Shown in pieces: positions 34,068-42,586 of a stretch of DNA of 51,697 bases. The DNA lies in the NCBI GenBank assembly GCA_039640505.1, contig CP046865.1:3607501-3659197 (forward strand), read 5' to 3'. A program made the translations under genes and the position numbers. The stretch is from Rhodobacteraceae bacterium Araon29. GTDB taxonomy: Bacteria > Pseudomonadota > Alphaproteobacteria > Rhodobacterales > Rhodobacteraceae. Each line of letters starts with the position of its first letter. Positions within the stretch are counted from its first letter, which is position 1. The notes below the pieces were generated by a model. That model saw only the letters and a list, made by a program, of their open reading frames with translations, was not told where the DNA came from and searched no databases.

Positions 34068-34562
34068 TTAATGATCCTGTCGTGCGATGTCAGTGATCAG
34101 GATATCGGTCACCTTATCTCCGAGTATCTTTTTGGCGGCACCAAACAAGTTATTTCTGAGGACATCTAAATTCAGCGAGTCGGTGAACTGACCATTAAAT
34201 CCACCTATGTTGGCGTGATCGAATAATATTTGCAAAAATGCATCTCTTAATTTTGGCTCTAACGAATAAACTGTTTCTTTATATCCATAATCTAGCTCTA
34301 AACTTACGGACAGGGCTACCAAACCATTAACCGAATTCTCTTGCACCAGCGGAATAATGAATTGGTTGTTTAGCTTTAAATAGTCTTGTTTTTTAAAACT
34401 CGCAGGCGTTTGATTTTTTATGTGAGTGTCAGGTTTTGAGGACGTTAGTTCAACTGGGCTTTTTTGGTTAGCATCAATGGAAATAATTTTAGCGACCAGA
34501 CCGGCAGCAACCCCGGCAGTCACTCCAAGTAAAATCACGATTAGGGCGAGAATTTTGTGCAT
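34068..34562 (-). CDS. Second FliL-like basal-body protein
   Basis: The 164-residue protein has an N-terminal membrane helix (about 4-25), a linker, and a periplasmic FliL-like domain (about 62-160) with QFIIPLVQENSVNGLVALS and the C-terminal KVTDILITDI that matches the end of FliL proteins. It is distinct in sequence from FliL at 24526. It ends the block flgB through flgH, ten bases after flgH. Some alphaproteobacterial flagellar loci have more than one FliL-like gene; a role near the stator or the L ring is an inference. Confidence 0.8.
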   Translation of the reverse strand: MHKILALIVILLGVTAGVAAGLVAKIISIDANQKSPVELTSSKPDTHIKNQTPASFKKQDYLKLNNQFIIPLVQENSVNGLVALSVSLELDYGYKETVYSLEPKLRDAFLQILFDHANIGGFNGQFTDSLNLDVLRNNLFGAAKKILGDKVTDILITDIARQDH

Positions 34563-34572
34563 TTATATTGAC

Positions 34573-35292
34573 CTAAAACGGGCTCAAATCATCTAAAATT
34601 TGAAAGCCGACACGCGGTTGCTGCGCATCACTAATATGACCACGGCCGCCGTACGAAACCCGCGCAGATGCAATTTTATCATAGGTAATTTGATTTTTTC
34701 GAGAAATGTCCTCAGGCCTTACAAAACCCGATACAAGTAATTCACGCAATTCCTGGTTTACTCTGATTTCCTGAGATCCCGAAATAAAAAGGACACCATT
34801 GGGGAGCGTTTCAATAATTGTCACCGCAACGCGCAGGGTAAGCTTTTCTTTGCGTTTTATTGAACCGTCTCCAGACGAAGTGCTTTTTGAATCAATTTTT
34901 GTTAGCCTGTCATAACTGGCGGCATCAGGCAATTTTCCTGAGAACCTTTGAGGGATACCAAAAAGATCTGGCAGAGAGAGTGAGTCCGATGCGTTACGGG
35001 CACGAGATGACGAGTTTGAAATTTCTGCTTTGTCATCAATTTCAATCAGTACTGTTAAAATATCACCGCGGCGCAAGGCGCGCCTATCACCCAGCAATGA
35101 GTTTCGCGTTCTGCTCCAAAGCGAGGCTTGCTGCCGCGCGCTTGACCGAGTTGCCAATGTTGTGGCGTCAGACAGCAGCATCGCCTGTCTCTCTATCGAA
35201 GCATCGCGCGAAGAGAACGCAGGAAGCGATCCACTACTTTGACCACAGCTTGCTGTAAAAAAAACAAAAATGGCAATATTCCAATTATTCAT
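34573..35292 (-). CDS. flgH: Flagellar L-ring lipoprotein FlgH
   Basis: FlgH forms the outer-membrane L ring. The 239-residue protein has a lipoprotein signal with Cys16 (FFTASC), then SLWSRTRNSLLGDRRALRRG, DILTVLIEIDDKAEISNSSS, and SGFVRPEDISRKNQITYDKI near the C-terminus, all family blocks. It follows flgA by nine bases on the minus strand. Confidence 0.96.
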   Translation of the reverse strand: MNNWNIAIFVFFTASCGQSSGSLPAFSSRDASIERQAMLLSDATTLATRSSARQQASLWSRTRNSLLGDRRALRRGDILTVLIEIDDKAEISNSSSRARNASDSLSLPDLFGIPQRFSGKLPDAASYDRLTKIDSKSTSSGDGSIKRKEKLTLRVAVTIIETLPNGVLFISGSQEIRVNQELRELLVSGFVRPEDISRKNQITYDKIASARVSYGGRGHISDAQQPRVGFQILDDLSPF

Positions 35293-35301
35293 GACGCATT
35301 C

Positions 35302-35718
35302 TCAATAGGTTACCCAAATAGAGCCATCGGGCTGTACTTGGCCGATTACAACGGTTTTTGAAGTGCTGTTCATCACTTTGATTTTTTCGCCAATGCCCCC
35401 TCGGGCCAAGGCTCGGCCTTGGGTCGATATCGAGATCATGTTTTGCTGGAAAACAAGCGTCACAATTTGGTTTCGCTTTATAATTGCCGGTTCTCTTAAA
35501 TCCTCTGGGAAAATTGGCCGGTTTGCATAGAGGGCTATCCGCGCTTCCTTGCCAGTGATTGAGCTTAACTTTGAAAGGGCGCCCAGAACAGAATTTTCTG
35601 ATTGGATGAGGTCACTTTCTAAAATCACCCGACCTGGGGCGAGCGTTCTGATCGGGACAATTGTTTCTGCCAAAAGAGGCCCGGTGATCAGCATAAGGAT
35701 GAAAAAAAATTTCATCAT
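35302..35718 (-). CDS. flgA: P-ring assembly chaperone FlgA, short form
   Basis: FlgA helps FlgI assemble into the P ring. The 138-residue protein has a signal peptide (cut near LLA-ETIVPI) and one SAF-like domain (RTLAPGRVILESDLI), then the C-terminal ARGGIGEKIKVMNSTSKTVV block. It lacks the N-terminal domain of the E. coli protein, as is usual in Alphaproteobacteria. It starts at TGATG overlapping the flgG stop. Confidence 0.9.
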   Translation of the reverse strand: MMKFFFILMLITGPLLAETIVPIRTLAPGRVILESDLIQSENSVLGALSKLSSITGKEARIALYANRPIFPEDLREPAIIKRNQIVTLVFQQNMISISTQGRALARGGIGEKIKVMNSTSKTVVIGQVQPDGSIWVTY

Positions 35719-36503
35719 CAGCGGACTTGTGTCGTGGCGGCCAACATTTCATCCGCTGCTGAAATGACCTTTGCATTCAACTCATACCCGCGCTGGGCTT
35801 CGATTAAATCTGTTATCTCTTGAACAGCGTCCACAGAACTGTCTTCTAAATAACCCTGTCTTAAAGTGCCTAAACCGTCCTGCCCCGGCATAGCCGTCAT
35901 TGGAGCGCCAGATGCGGATGTTTCGAGAAAAAGATTGCTGCCGATCGCCTCTAATCCTTTGGAATTGGAAAATCCTGAAAGTGTAATTTGTCCCATCAAC
36001 TGCCCGTCGGCAGTGTCAGCATGATAAGTATAAACTTCCCCGTCTGCGTTGATTGAAATGCTTCTGGCATCATCAGGGATGACAATTTCCGGCGAAACTG
36101 GAAACCCGTCTGAGGTGACAATTAAACCCTCTTCATTTCGTTTTAGAGCGCCGTCTCTTGTATAGGCCGTCTGCCCTGAGGCCAGTTGCACCTCAAGATA
36201 TCCTTTTCCTTCGATTGCTAAATCCAAGTCGCCGCCTGTGGCTGATAATGCGCCCTGCGAAAGCATAACGGATACGGCAGCTGGCCGCACCCCTAAGCCC
36301 AGTTGAATTCCAGTTGGCAGAACGCTTCCGTCCGCTGCATTGACAGAGCCTGGTCTTGCCATTTGCTGATAATGCAGATCGGAAAATTCGGCACGTCTTG
36401 GGTTAAATCCGGTCGTACTCATATTCGACAGATTATTTGAAATGACCTCAACCCGCATTTGTTGAGCACTCATTCCGGTTGCGGCAATTTGTAGGGCGCG
36501 CAT
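35718..36503 (-). CDS. flgG: Distal rod protein FlgG
   Basis: FlgG builds the distal rod. The 261-residue protein starts with MRALQIAATGMSAQQ and NLSNMSTTGFNPRRAEF, has the FlgG central domain with YLEVQLASGQTAYTRDGA, and ends with EAQRGYELNAKVISAADEM, the strict C-terminal motif. Length is standard. It lies 15 bases after flgF. Confidence 0.97.
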   Translation of the reverse strand: MRALQIAATGMSAQQMRVEVISNNLSNMSTTGFNPRRAEFSDLHYQQMARPGSVNAADGSVLPTGIQLGLGVRPAAVSVMLSQGALSATGGDLDLAIEGKGYLEVQLASGQTAYTRDGALKRNEEGLIVTSDGFPVSPEIVIPDDARSISINADGEVYTYHADTADGQLMGQITLSGFSNSKGLEAIGSNLFLETSASGAPMTAMPGQDGLGTLRQGYLEDSSVDAVQEITDLIEAQRGYELNAKVISAADEMLAATTQVR

Positions 36504-36518
36504 GGTTATCTCCGATTA

Positions 36519-37232
36519 TTAGGTTGCTAGAACATCAATGGCTTTTTTGATGCGTTCGTCTTCTGCAGTCAGAAAGCTCTGACCCATTTCATAGGCTCTT
36601 TGTACCTCAATCATTCGGGCGATTTGTTGCAAAGGATCTGTATTGGACTTTTCAAGAAAACCTTGAAGCACACGGGTATTTTCAGCCGGCATTGCCGCGT
36701 CTTGGAATGCAAACTTTACTCCGTCTTCTCTTGTGACATCTTGCGCGCCAGCGGGTTTCATGAGAGCGATTTGGCCCAAAATTTGACCATCGGTGCTAAG
36801 AGTTCCGTCTGAAGCGATATTAATTTCTTTCGCATCCGGCGGCAGGAATATCTTTGTTTGCGCTTGGTCCAAGACTGCAAAGCCTTGCGCCGTGATCAAA
36901 TTGCCCTCAGAGCTAAGAAAAAAACTGCCAGATCGTGTCAGTCGTTCGCCCTGTGGGGTGTCGATTAAAAAGAACCCATCACCTTCGATTGCGACGTCCA
37001 AAGGGTTTCCGGTTTGTTGAAATGCGCCTTGTGTGAAAGACGTTCTTGCGACGTTCCCATTGGCCATTGAAACCAACGTATTCTCGGACCCTTTAGTCAA
37101 ATATTCAGAAAAAATAAGCCCTTGTTGGCGGTAGCCTGTGGTGGTTGCATTTGCGATATTATTTGCGATTAAATTCATTTCACGCATGAGCCCAACTTGG
37201 CGGGACAGGGTGGTATAATTGGCAATATCCAT
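36519..37232 (-). CDS. flgF: Proximal rod protein FlgF
   Basis: FlgF is a proximal rod subunit. The 237-residue protein has NLIANNIANATTTGYRQQGL near the start, DVAIEGDGFFLIDTPQGERL in the middle and QIARMIEVQRAYEMGQSFL at the end. ATG 37232 has GGGGGA five bases upstream; the start is just after the fliQ stop. Confidence 0.95.
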   Translation of the reverse strand: MDIANYTTLSRQVGLMREMNLIANNIANATTTGYRQQGLIFSEYLTKGSENTLVSMANGNVARTSFTQGAFQQTGNPLDVAIEGDGFFLIDTPQGERLTRSGSFFLSSEGNLITAQGFAVLDQAQTKIFLPPDAKEINIASDGTLSTDGQILGQIALMKPAGAQDVTREDGVKFAFQDAAMPAENTRVLQGFLEKSNTDPLQQIARMIEVQRAYEMGQSFLTAEDERIKKAIDVLAT

Positions 37233-37233
37233 A

Positions 37234-37503
37234 TTATCCCCCAATGATCAGTGTGAGCAGAGGACCTTGGAAAAAGGAAACCAAGCTTTGGGTCATAAAG
37301 CCCATAGAAAACCAGAAAGTAACGACAATCGCCGTGAGTTTTGGAACAAATGTCAGTGTCATTTCTTGCACAGATGTCAAAGCTTGCAGTAGCCCAATTG
37401 CCAGACCCACAAAAAGAGCTACGGCCAGTATTGGAATAGATATGGTGACCGCAATCCAAAGGCTTTGCCGGAGTACATCAAAAAAAACGCCTTGCTCTAA
37501 CAT
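37234..37503 (-). CDS. fliQ: Flagellar export gate protein FliQ
   Basis: The 89-residue protein has two membrane helices and the FliQ pattern IAVTISIPILAVALFVGLAI followed by LTSVQEMTLTFVPKLTAI. It is part of the FliPQR gate. ATG 37503 shares a base with the fliE stop (TGATG). It is split from fliP and fliR, which lie in other blocks. Confidence 0.96.
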   Translation of the reverse strand: MLEQGVFFDVLRQSLWIAVTISIPILAVALFVGLAIGLLQALTSVQEMTLTFVPKLTAIVVTFWFSMGFMTQSLVSFFQGPLLTLIIGG

Positions 37504-37790
37504 CAAACAGACATCCTAAGAATTTCTTGATAGGCTTCGACAACCTTGTTGCGCACTGTGACAGCTGTTTCGACAGCAAGTTCAGATTGCACCAAGGCCT
37601 GAACCAGAGCATGTGTATCTGCTTGTCCGTTTGCAGCCGAAAATGCCGCCGTTTCACTCTGCTGTAGGGTTTGAACAAAACTTTTTCCTGCCCGAGAGAG
37701 CTCACTTGGCCCATCTAAGCTTTTTTCGGGCTGCGTGGCGGGGCGAGACCCCAGATATTGTTTAGCGCCAAAACTTGCAGAAACGTCCAT
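37503..37790 (-). CDS. fliE: MS ring-rod junction protein FliE
   Basis: FliE joins the MS ring to the rod. The 95-residue protein shows the family end (LVQSELAVETAVTVRNKVVE followed by AYQEILRM). It lies ten bases after flgC and overlaps fliQ. Confidence 0.94.
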   Translation of the reverse strand: MDVSASFGAKQYLGSRPATQPEKSLDGPSELSRAGKSFVQTLQQSETAAFSAANGQADTHALVQALVQSELAVETAVTVRNKVVEAYQEILRMSV

Positions 37791-37799
37791 TTTCTATCC

Positions 37800-38177
37800 T
37801 TAATTTCGCAGTAAATCTAAGAGGCTAGAGGCCATCTGCCGAGTTTGATCAAAGAGCTTTAAATTGGCTTCATAACTGCGCTGGGCTTCGCGGGCATCGG
37901 CAATTTCGTAAATCAAATTGACGTTTGATCCTTGATAATAACCGCTCTGTTCTGCCATCGGGTGTGAGGGGTCAAAAACCCTTTCCAGCTGGGCTTTATC
38001 CAAAATAGTTTGCCCCACCTTGACCCCCCCGTTTTCATGCGCTTTGAACTGAATTGATTTGCGCCGGAAGCCGGGCGTATCTACATTGGCAATATTTTCC
38101 GAGACCCGTTGAAGCCGCGCCGATTGCGCCCTTAAACCACTTGTCGAAATGGTCATAGCAGCATGAAAATCGCTCAT
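37800..38177 (-). CDS. flgC: Proximal rod protein FlgC
   Basis: The 125-residue rod protein has SGLRAQSARLQRVSENIANV followed by DTPGFRRK, and the C-terminal YEANLKLFDQTRQMASSLLD. It is next to flgB and fliE, its partners in the proximal rod. Length is slightly shorter than in enteric bacteria. Confidence 0.95.
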   Translation of the reverse strand: MSDFHAAMTISTSGLRAQSARLQRVSENIANVDTPGFRRKSIQFKAHENGGVKVGQTILDKAQLERVFDPSHPMAEQSGYYQGSNVNLIYEIADAREAQRSYEANLKLFDQTRQMASSLLDLLRN

Positions 38178-38193
38178 ATATTATGTCCTTTCT

Positions 38194-38583
38194 CTATCGC
38201 CCAAGGCTGGTTCGCAAAATAGAAAGCGTGCTGCGGTAAATTGCGATGGAATGGTCATGCTGGCGGCGAATATCAACCGAGCGGAGCATTTCATTTTCGA
38301 CAGAAACCGAGTTTCCATTGGGTTCTCGGTATCCAGCGTCATCATAAACTTCTGCCACTGAACTTGAGGTTTTCATGTCTGGGTTCAGGTGACCTTGCCG
38401 GGTCGTATGCCAAGCTCGGAAACGATCACCGGACGCCGTTTGGGTGGTAAAAGGTGCAAGGTCTTTGGCTCGAAAATCGGGCGTATCTGAGTTTGCCAAA
38501 TTACGCGCGGCAATGGTTTGGCGCCGGCCTGCATGTTCTGCCATGCCCGAGGCCAGTCTGAATAAATCCACTTTTTGAAACAT
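38194..38583 (-). CDS. flgB: Proximal rod protein FlgB
   Basis: The 129-residue rod protein has RRQTIAARNLANSDTPDFRA and the C-terminal DHSIAIYRSTLSILRTSLGR. ATG 38583 has GGGAGAAG upstream; the frame is open to 38610 without support. It begins the nine-gene minus block and is divergent from fliI. Confidence 0.94.
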   Translation of the reverse strand: MFQKVDLFRLASGMAEHAGRRQTIAARNLANSDTPDFRAKDLAPFTTQTASGDRFRAWHTTRQGHLNPDMKTSSSVAEVYDDAGYREPNGNSVSVENEMLRSVDIRRQHDHSIAIYRSTLSILRTSLGR

Positions 38584-38606
38584 CGGGGCTTCTCCCTCGA
38601 TCAATA

Positions 38607-38621
38607 TCAACCAAGGTTTAA
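38607..38621. promoter_or_regulatory. CtrA-like site between flgB and fliI
   Basis: TCAA-CCAAGGT-TTAA (on the other strand TTAA-N7-TTGA) matches TTAA-N7-TTAA at seven of eight positions and lies in the 85-base divergent spacer, 23 bases from the flgB start and 47 from the fliI start. Confidence 0.4.
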
Positions 38622-38668
38622 GGATGATTCGTTTAAAAAGGGTTTGCAGAACATGTCAGGAGCGTTCA

Positions 38669-40021
38669 GTGAGCAAAAATAATCTGGAAAATCTTAAGGT
38701 CTTGCTGTCGATGACGACGCCAAAAGCGCTGCTTGGACGGGTAAACAAAATATCCGGGGGCACTATAGAAGTTTCAGGCTTGGGGCATCATGCTGCTCTT
38801 GGCAATCGTCTGCATTTGGTTCGCGAAAATGAGCCACCTCTTGAAGGAGAGGTAATTAAAATCAATAAAGCCTGCGTTTCTATGATGTGTGAAGATGAGC
38901 TGAGTGGCGTAAAACTTGGCCATCCGGTACGGTTGATGCCTTCGCTACGATTTTGTCCTGATGACAGTTGGATTGGGCGGGTGATTGACCCATTGGGACG
39001 ACCGCTTGACGGCGAACCCCTACTTCCCGGATTAAAAGAGTTCCCTATCGAGACCGCACCGCAACGTGCCATTGAAAGGCGAGCGCTTGGCAATGCAATG
39101 ACCACTGGGTTTTGTGTATTCAACACCGCTCTACCGATTGTACGCGGGCAACGGCTTGGATTATTTGCCGGGTCAGGTGTAGGTAAGTCGCGCTTAATTG
39201 CACAATTAGTCCAAAGCTTGGAGGCTGACTTAATCGTTCTGGCTCTGATCGGAGAACGAGGACGAGAACTGCGTGATTTTGTAAAGACCACCTTGGGACC
39301 AGAAAGTATGAAGCGCTGCGTTGTTGTTGCCGCAACCTCTGATATGGCACCGCTACTGCGGCGTAGATCGGCCCAAAGCGCCATGAGTGTGGCCGAGTAT
39401 TTCCGCGATCAGGGCAAACATGTGGTTTATTTTGCCGACAGTATTACCAGATTTGCCGAAGCACATCGCGAGGTGGCTTTAAACATGGGTGAATTGCCAA
39501 CACTGCGCGGATATCCGGCCTCAACAGCCCATAAAATTATGTCACTTTGTGAACGCGCTGGTCCAGGCTCTGGCACATCTGGTGATATCACCGCCATATT
39601 TAGTGTTCTGGTTGCCGGCTCTGATATGGACGAACCGATCGCAGATATTTTGCGCAGCGTTTTGGATGGTCATGTCGTTTTGGACCGCGAAGTTGCAGAG
39701 AGAGGCCGCTTTCCCGCAATTGATTTGCTACGATCTGTATCACGATCGCTTCCTGAAGCTGCTAGCCAATCCCAAAATGAAGCACTGATTGTCATGCGTA
39801 ATCTACTTGGAAAGTATCAAAGGTCTGAAACGATGATACAAGCAGGTCTTTATGTTGCCGGACAGGATAGTGACTTGGATGATGCTGTGAAAATTTGGAA
39901 AGATTTGGACAGCTTTATTGGACTAAAAGAGCCAGGAACAATTGAGCAAAGTTATCAAAAGCTTTTCACATTGCTGCGCACAACTCAGCTGTATACTGCA
40001 ATTAAGAACGCAAAAGCATAA
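38669..40021 (+). CDS. fliI: Flagellum-specific ATPase FliI
   Basis: FliI is the ATPase that feeds the export gate. The 450-residue protein has the Walker A motif GLFAGSGVGKSRL (about 157-169), the YFADSITRFAEAHREVALNM region after Walker B, and ends with a helical C-terminal domain. GTG 38669 has AGGAG at good spacing, whereas ATG 38624 upstream has no binding site and adds unrecognised residues. It stands alone on the plus strand and overlaps the DUF1217 gene by 20 bases at its 3' end. Confidence 0.96.
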   Translation: MSKNNLENLKVLLSMTTPKALLGRVNKISGGTIEVSGLGHHAALGNRLHLVRENEPPLEGEVIKINKACVSMMCEDELSGVKLGHPVRLMPSLRFCPDDSWIGRVIDPLGRPLDGEPLLPGLKEFPIETAPQRAIERRALGNAMTTGFCVFNTALPIVRGQRLGLFAGSGVGKSRLIAQLVQSLEADLIVLALIGERGRELRDFVKTTLGPESMKRCVVVAATSDMAPLLRRRSAQSAMSVAEYFRDQGKHVVYFADSITRFAEAHREVALNMGELPTLRGYPASTAHKIMSLCERAGPGSGTSGDITAIFSVLVAGSDMDEPIADILRSVLDGHVVLDREVAERGRFPAIDLLRSVSRSLPEAASQSQNEALIVMRNLLGKYQRSETMIQAGLYVAGQDSDLDDAVKIWKDLDSFIGLKEPGTIEQSYQKLFTLLRTTQLYTAIKNAKA

Positions 40022-40784
40022 GTGAGATATCTTGCGATGTCATCGCAGCCCCAGTGTTTAATTCAGATTGAAATAGATAACCTTCGATCAATTTGTTCTG
40101 GTTTTTGATCTCACTGAATTTACTGATAGACGCAAAACCAAAGCGGCTATCTATTTTGCTTTGAAATACTTCAACCTGTTTTTCCAAATCCAACCTAGCA
40201 AAGCCTTTGGGCAACCGAAGATAGGTTTCAAACAACTCTCTAAGTTGGGGGCTGCCGAGGATTTTGTAAAATTTTGTCCTATCGGAACTCTTTTCCAACG
40301 CCAGTTCCGCAAGTTCCCTTTTTGCATATAGCGCCAATCGCATGGTGTTGTCTTTTTTGCCCAGCGCGGCCTCAAATGAAAGCCTAAGGTATTTATCGGC
40401 AGCTTGATCAATAGATTGCGAATTTATCGGCTGTTTAGCGCCAAGAGCGCCAAATGCGCTGGCAAGCCTTTTGTACCGCATATCTGACAATCTATTCGCA
40501 AGTGATTTTGGATCTTGAAGATCACTTGCAATAACTTTTTTGATAAACGCTTTGTTTTTGATGTCAGCACTAAGCCCAACCGAGCCCAAAGCTACACGCA
40601 GCAATCTGTGGTTGTCCACTAATTCTTCGATAGATGTGATTTTGGGCAACTCTTTTTGGAAATAATTGATATCTCTTTGGTTATTAGCCGATGTATTAAA
40701 GGCCAGCGTTTGAGCATCTAACGTTCGATTAAGAAATAACCAGCCGCTTATTCCAGTCGTTGGTAAAACTGGCGAAAAGCTCAT
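40002..40784 (-). CDS. DUF1217 flagellar protein
   Basis: The 260-residue helical protein matches DUF1217 in style: repeated R-x2-D/K-x2-YF and helix pairs (RDINYFQKELPKITSIEELV; LANRLSDMRYKRLASAFGAL; SSDRTKFYKILGSPQLRELF). DUF1217 proteins occur in alphaproteobacterial flagellar loci and are not well characterised. It lies one base after flbT, so it belongs to the flagellin-control group. The 3' end overlaps fliI. Confidence 0.85.
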   Translation of the reverse strand: MSFSPVLPTTGISGWLFLNRTLDAQTLAFNTSANNQRDINYFQKELPKITSIEELVDNHRLLRVALGSVGLSADIKNKAFIKKVIASDLQDPKSLANRLSDMRYKRLASAFGALGAKQPINSQSIDQAADKYLRLSFEAALGKKDNTMRLALYAKRELAELALEKSSDRTKFYKILGSPQLRELFETYLRLPKGFARLDLEKQVEVFQSKIDSRFGFASISKFSEIKNQNKLIEGYLFQSELNTGAAMTSQDISLMLLRS

Positions 40785-40785
40785 T

Positions 40786-41187
40786 TCAATTCCTTGCCAC
40801 CAACAGTCTTTGTTCGCGGGATAATAAAGACCGTAGCGATTTTAGGCATTGGTAGTGTTGTCCGTCAATCAATGCGCTTGTGGCGCTGGCCAATTGTGCA
40901 CGGCTATCTCCATCTGTGAGTATTTGACTGAGTTCCTCAATTCTACGCAACAGCTTTAACTGGGTGTCTTCGGCTTTGCTATCCCCGGTTAGGATGAGCT
41001 GAGCTGCATAGCACACCCGACGCACAGGGGTGGTAACCTCATCTGGGTGAAGCGCATCACGTAGTCGCAAAATCTTTGCATCTGGTGTTAGAACCGAAAA
41101 CTTGCTTCGCCGATCTCCATTTTCAATGACAGCGCCATTTATAAGAACGCGTTCTTTGGGTCGAAGCTTTAAAACCAATCCAGTCAT
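40786..41187 (-). CDS. flbT: Flagellin translation regulator FlbT
   Basis: FlbT binds the 5' leader of flagellin mRNA in Caulobacter and limits its translation or stability. The 133-residue protein starts with GLVLKLRPKERVLINGAVIE, the strong family signature, followed by the helical part AQLILTGDSKAEDTQ. It overlaps flaF by four bases. The flagellin gene lies just upstream and has a structured leader, a likely target. Confidence 0.95.
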   Translation of the reverse strand: MTGLVLKLRPKERVLINGAVIENGDRRSKFSVLTPDAKILRLRDALHPDEVTTPVRRVCYAAQLILTGDSKAEDTQLKLLRRIEELSQILTDGDSRAQLASATSALIDGQHYQCLKSLRSLLSREQRLLVARN

Positions 41188-41558
41188 TTTGATGTCCCAA
41201 CTGTTAGCCCACGCATAATTGCAAGATTTACATCAATTAGGGGCTGTAATGCGGCATTGTCAGACAGGATTTTACTGGTGTGAACATGAGTAAATTCTGC
41301 CAAGTAAAAAATTTGTGCTCTCAGCGCCGGAGAAAGTTTATTTTCATTATCTGCAACGTCACGCGCAATGGTAGACCATAGTTTACGATTTTGGTGCAAA
41401 GCGTATATATAGTCGGCAAAAGCCTCGTGTTTTTGTTTTTCGGTTGCCGACAAGCAATGTGTAATTTTTGCAAAAATAGCATATTCCGCCTGACGCGGTG
41501 CCTGAACCAAACCTGCCTCTTTATTATAGGCGATCTCTGCAGCCATAAATCCGTTCAC
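41184..41558 (-). CDS. flaF: Flagellin regulator/chaperone FlaF
   Basis: FlaF is needed for flagellin secretion or synthesis and counters FlbT in Caulobacter. The 124-residue protein has the family features AYNKEAGLVQAPRQAEYAIF and KLWSTIARDVADNENKLSPA. Start GTG 41558 has AAGGA six bases upstream. It follows the flagellin terminator and precedes flbT. Confidence 0.94.
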   Translation of the reverse strand: MNGFMAAEIAYNKEAGLVQAPRQAEYAIFAKITHCLSATEKQKHEAFADYIYALHQNRKLWSTIARDVADNENKLSPALRAQIFYLAEFTHVHTSKILSDNAALQPLIDVNLAIMRGLTVGTSK

Positions 41559-41577
41559 AAAATGTCCTTTTCAAAAA

Positions 41578-41608
41578 CTAAAAGAATTAGGGGCGAAACA
41601 GCCCCTAA
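41578..41608 (-). terminator. Rho-independent terminator after fliC
   Basis: On the minus strand TTAGGGGC-TGTTTC-GCCCCTAA forms an eight-base-pair stem followed by TTCTTTT. It lies 12 bases after the flagellin stop and before flaF, so flaF-flbT get only read-through or their own transcripts. Confidence 0.85.
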
Positions 41609-41620
41609 ATTAAGTTTGCT

Positions 41621-42445
41621 TTAGCGGAATAGTGACAACAAAGTTTGCGGTGCTTTATTTGCTATGCCAAGCGACTGAACACCAAGTTGTTGTTGGACCT
41701 GCAGCGCTTGAAGTCGGGCTGAGGCTTCTTCCATATCTGCATCAACTATTGACCCAATACCAGCTTTCATTGAATCCATAATTTTGCTCACAAAGTCGTT
41801 TTGCGATTGGATACGTTTGATAGAAGCCCCCAACCCCGCCGCCCCATCAACCGCCTTTTGAATAAGGCTCTCTATCTGTTCCAAAGATGCTTCCGCAGTT
41901 GCGGCACTCGTCACATCTATTGTGGCCAAATCCAGATTGGCCTCAAAATCAACCGCAGTAATAGTAATATTTGACGCTGTCACTGTGCCTGAATTGTCCC
42001 TATCCAAAGAGGATAAAATCGTGATGTCGCCACCTGCAGAGTTCAATAGGTTTGTGCCATTAAATTGTGATGCGGCGATAATGGATGTCACTTGGTCTTT
42101 CAACTCGGTCACATCACTACCAATCTTTGAGTGATCAACATTACTTCCCGTTGCCGCGACAACTTTTTCCTTTATCTCCTTCAGCAGGTCTGTGATTTTT
42201 TCGGCGCCGGTTGACGCAACCGCAACAGTAGATTCTCCAAGAGCAAGAGCAGATGAAACCGCTTTAAAGCCGCTAACATCGGACTCCATTACCTTGGATA
42301 TTGCCCACATCGCAGAGTTATCCTGCGCCTTTGAAATCTTTTTCCCAGTGGAAATTTCGTTTTGAGTAGTGGCGAGGTTTTGATTGATCTGCTTTAGATT
42401 TTGCAACGCAACCATCGCCGAATTATTTGTCAGAATACTAGACAT
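41621..42445 (-). CDS. fliC: Flagellin
   Basis: The 274-residue flagellin has the conserved N-terminal coiled-coil (SSILTNNSAMVALQNLKQIN, then STGKKISKAQDNSAMW) and C-terminal helix ASARLQALQVQQQLGVQSLG ending in LSLFR, with a short central domain and a calcium-loop-like DRDNSGTVT. ATG 42445 has AAGGAAA upstream; the frame stays open upstream by chance. It is the only flagellin in the window. Confidence 0.97.
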   Translation of the reverse strand: MSSILTNNSAMVALQNLKQINQNLATTQNEISTGKKISKAQDNSAMWAISKVMESDVSGFKAVSSALALGESTVAVASTGAEKITDLLKEIKEKVVAATGSNVDHSKIGSDVTELKDQVTSIIAASQFNGTNLLNSAGGDITILSSLDRDNSGTVTASNITITAVDFEANLDLATIDVTSAATAEASLEQIESLIQKAVDGAAGLGASIKRIQSQNDFVSKIMDSMKAGIGSIVDADMEEASARLQALQVQQQLGVQSLGIANKAPQTLLSLFR

Positions 42446-42504
42446 TTTTATTTCCTTTTCACTGGATGCTTTCGCATCGACCATAATAGAGCCCACTCCG
42501 GGCT
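42446..42504 (-). promoter_or_regulatory. Structured leader of flagellin mRNA
   Basis: Just upstream of the binding site (AAGGAAA, 42451-42457) are two hairpins on the minus strand: GATGC-GAAA-GCATC (42465-42478), a five-base-pair stem with a GNRA tetraloop, and AGCCC-GGAGT-GGGCT (42490-42504). With flbT two genes downstream, these are candidate FlbT-binding structures. An in-frame ATG at 42484 could instead make part of the region coding. Confidence 0.5.
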
Positions 42505-42586
42505 TTGAATTGTCATTCTGACATCTGCTGCCAAATACCGGCAACGCCATCCCACATGATGCGCCCCTAACTTGCCCAAAGATATG

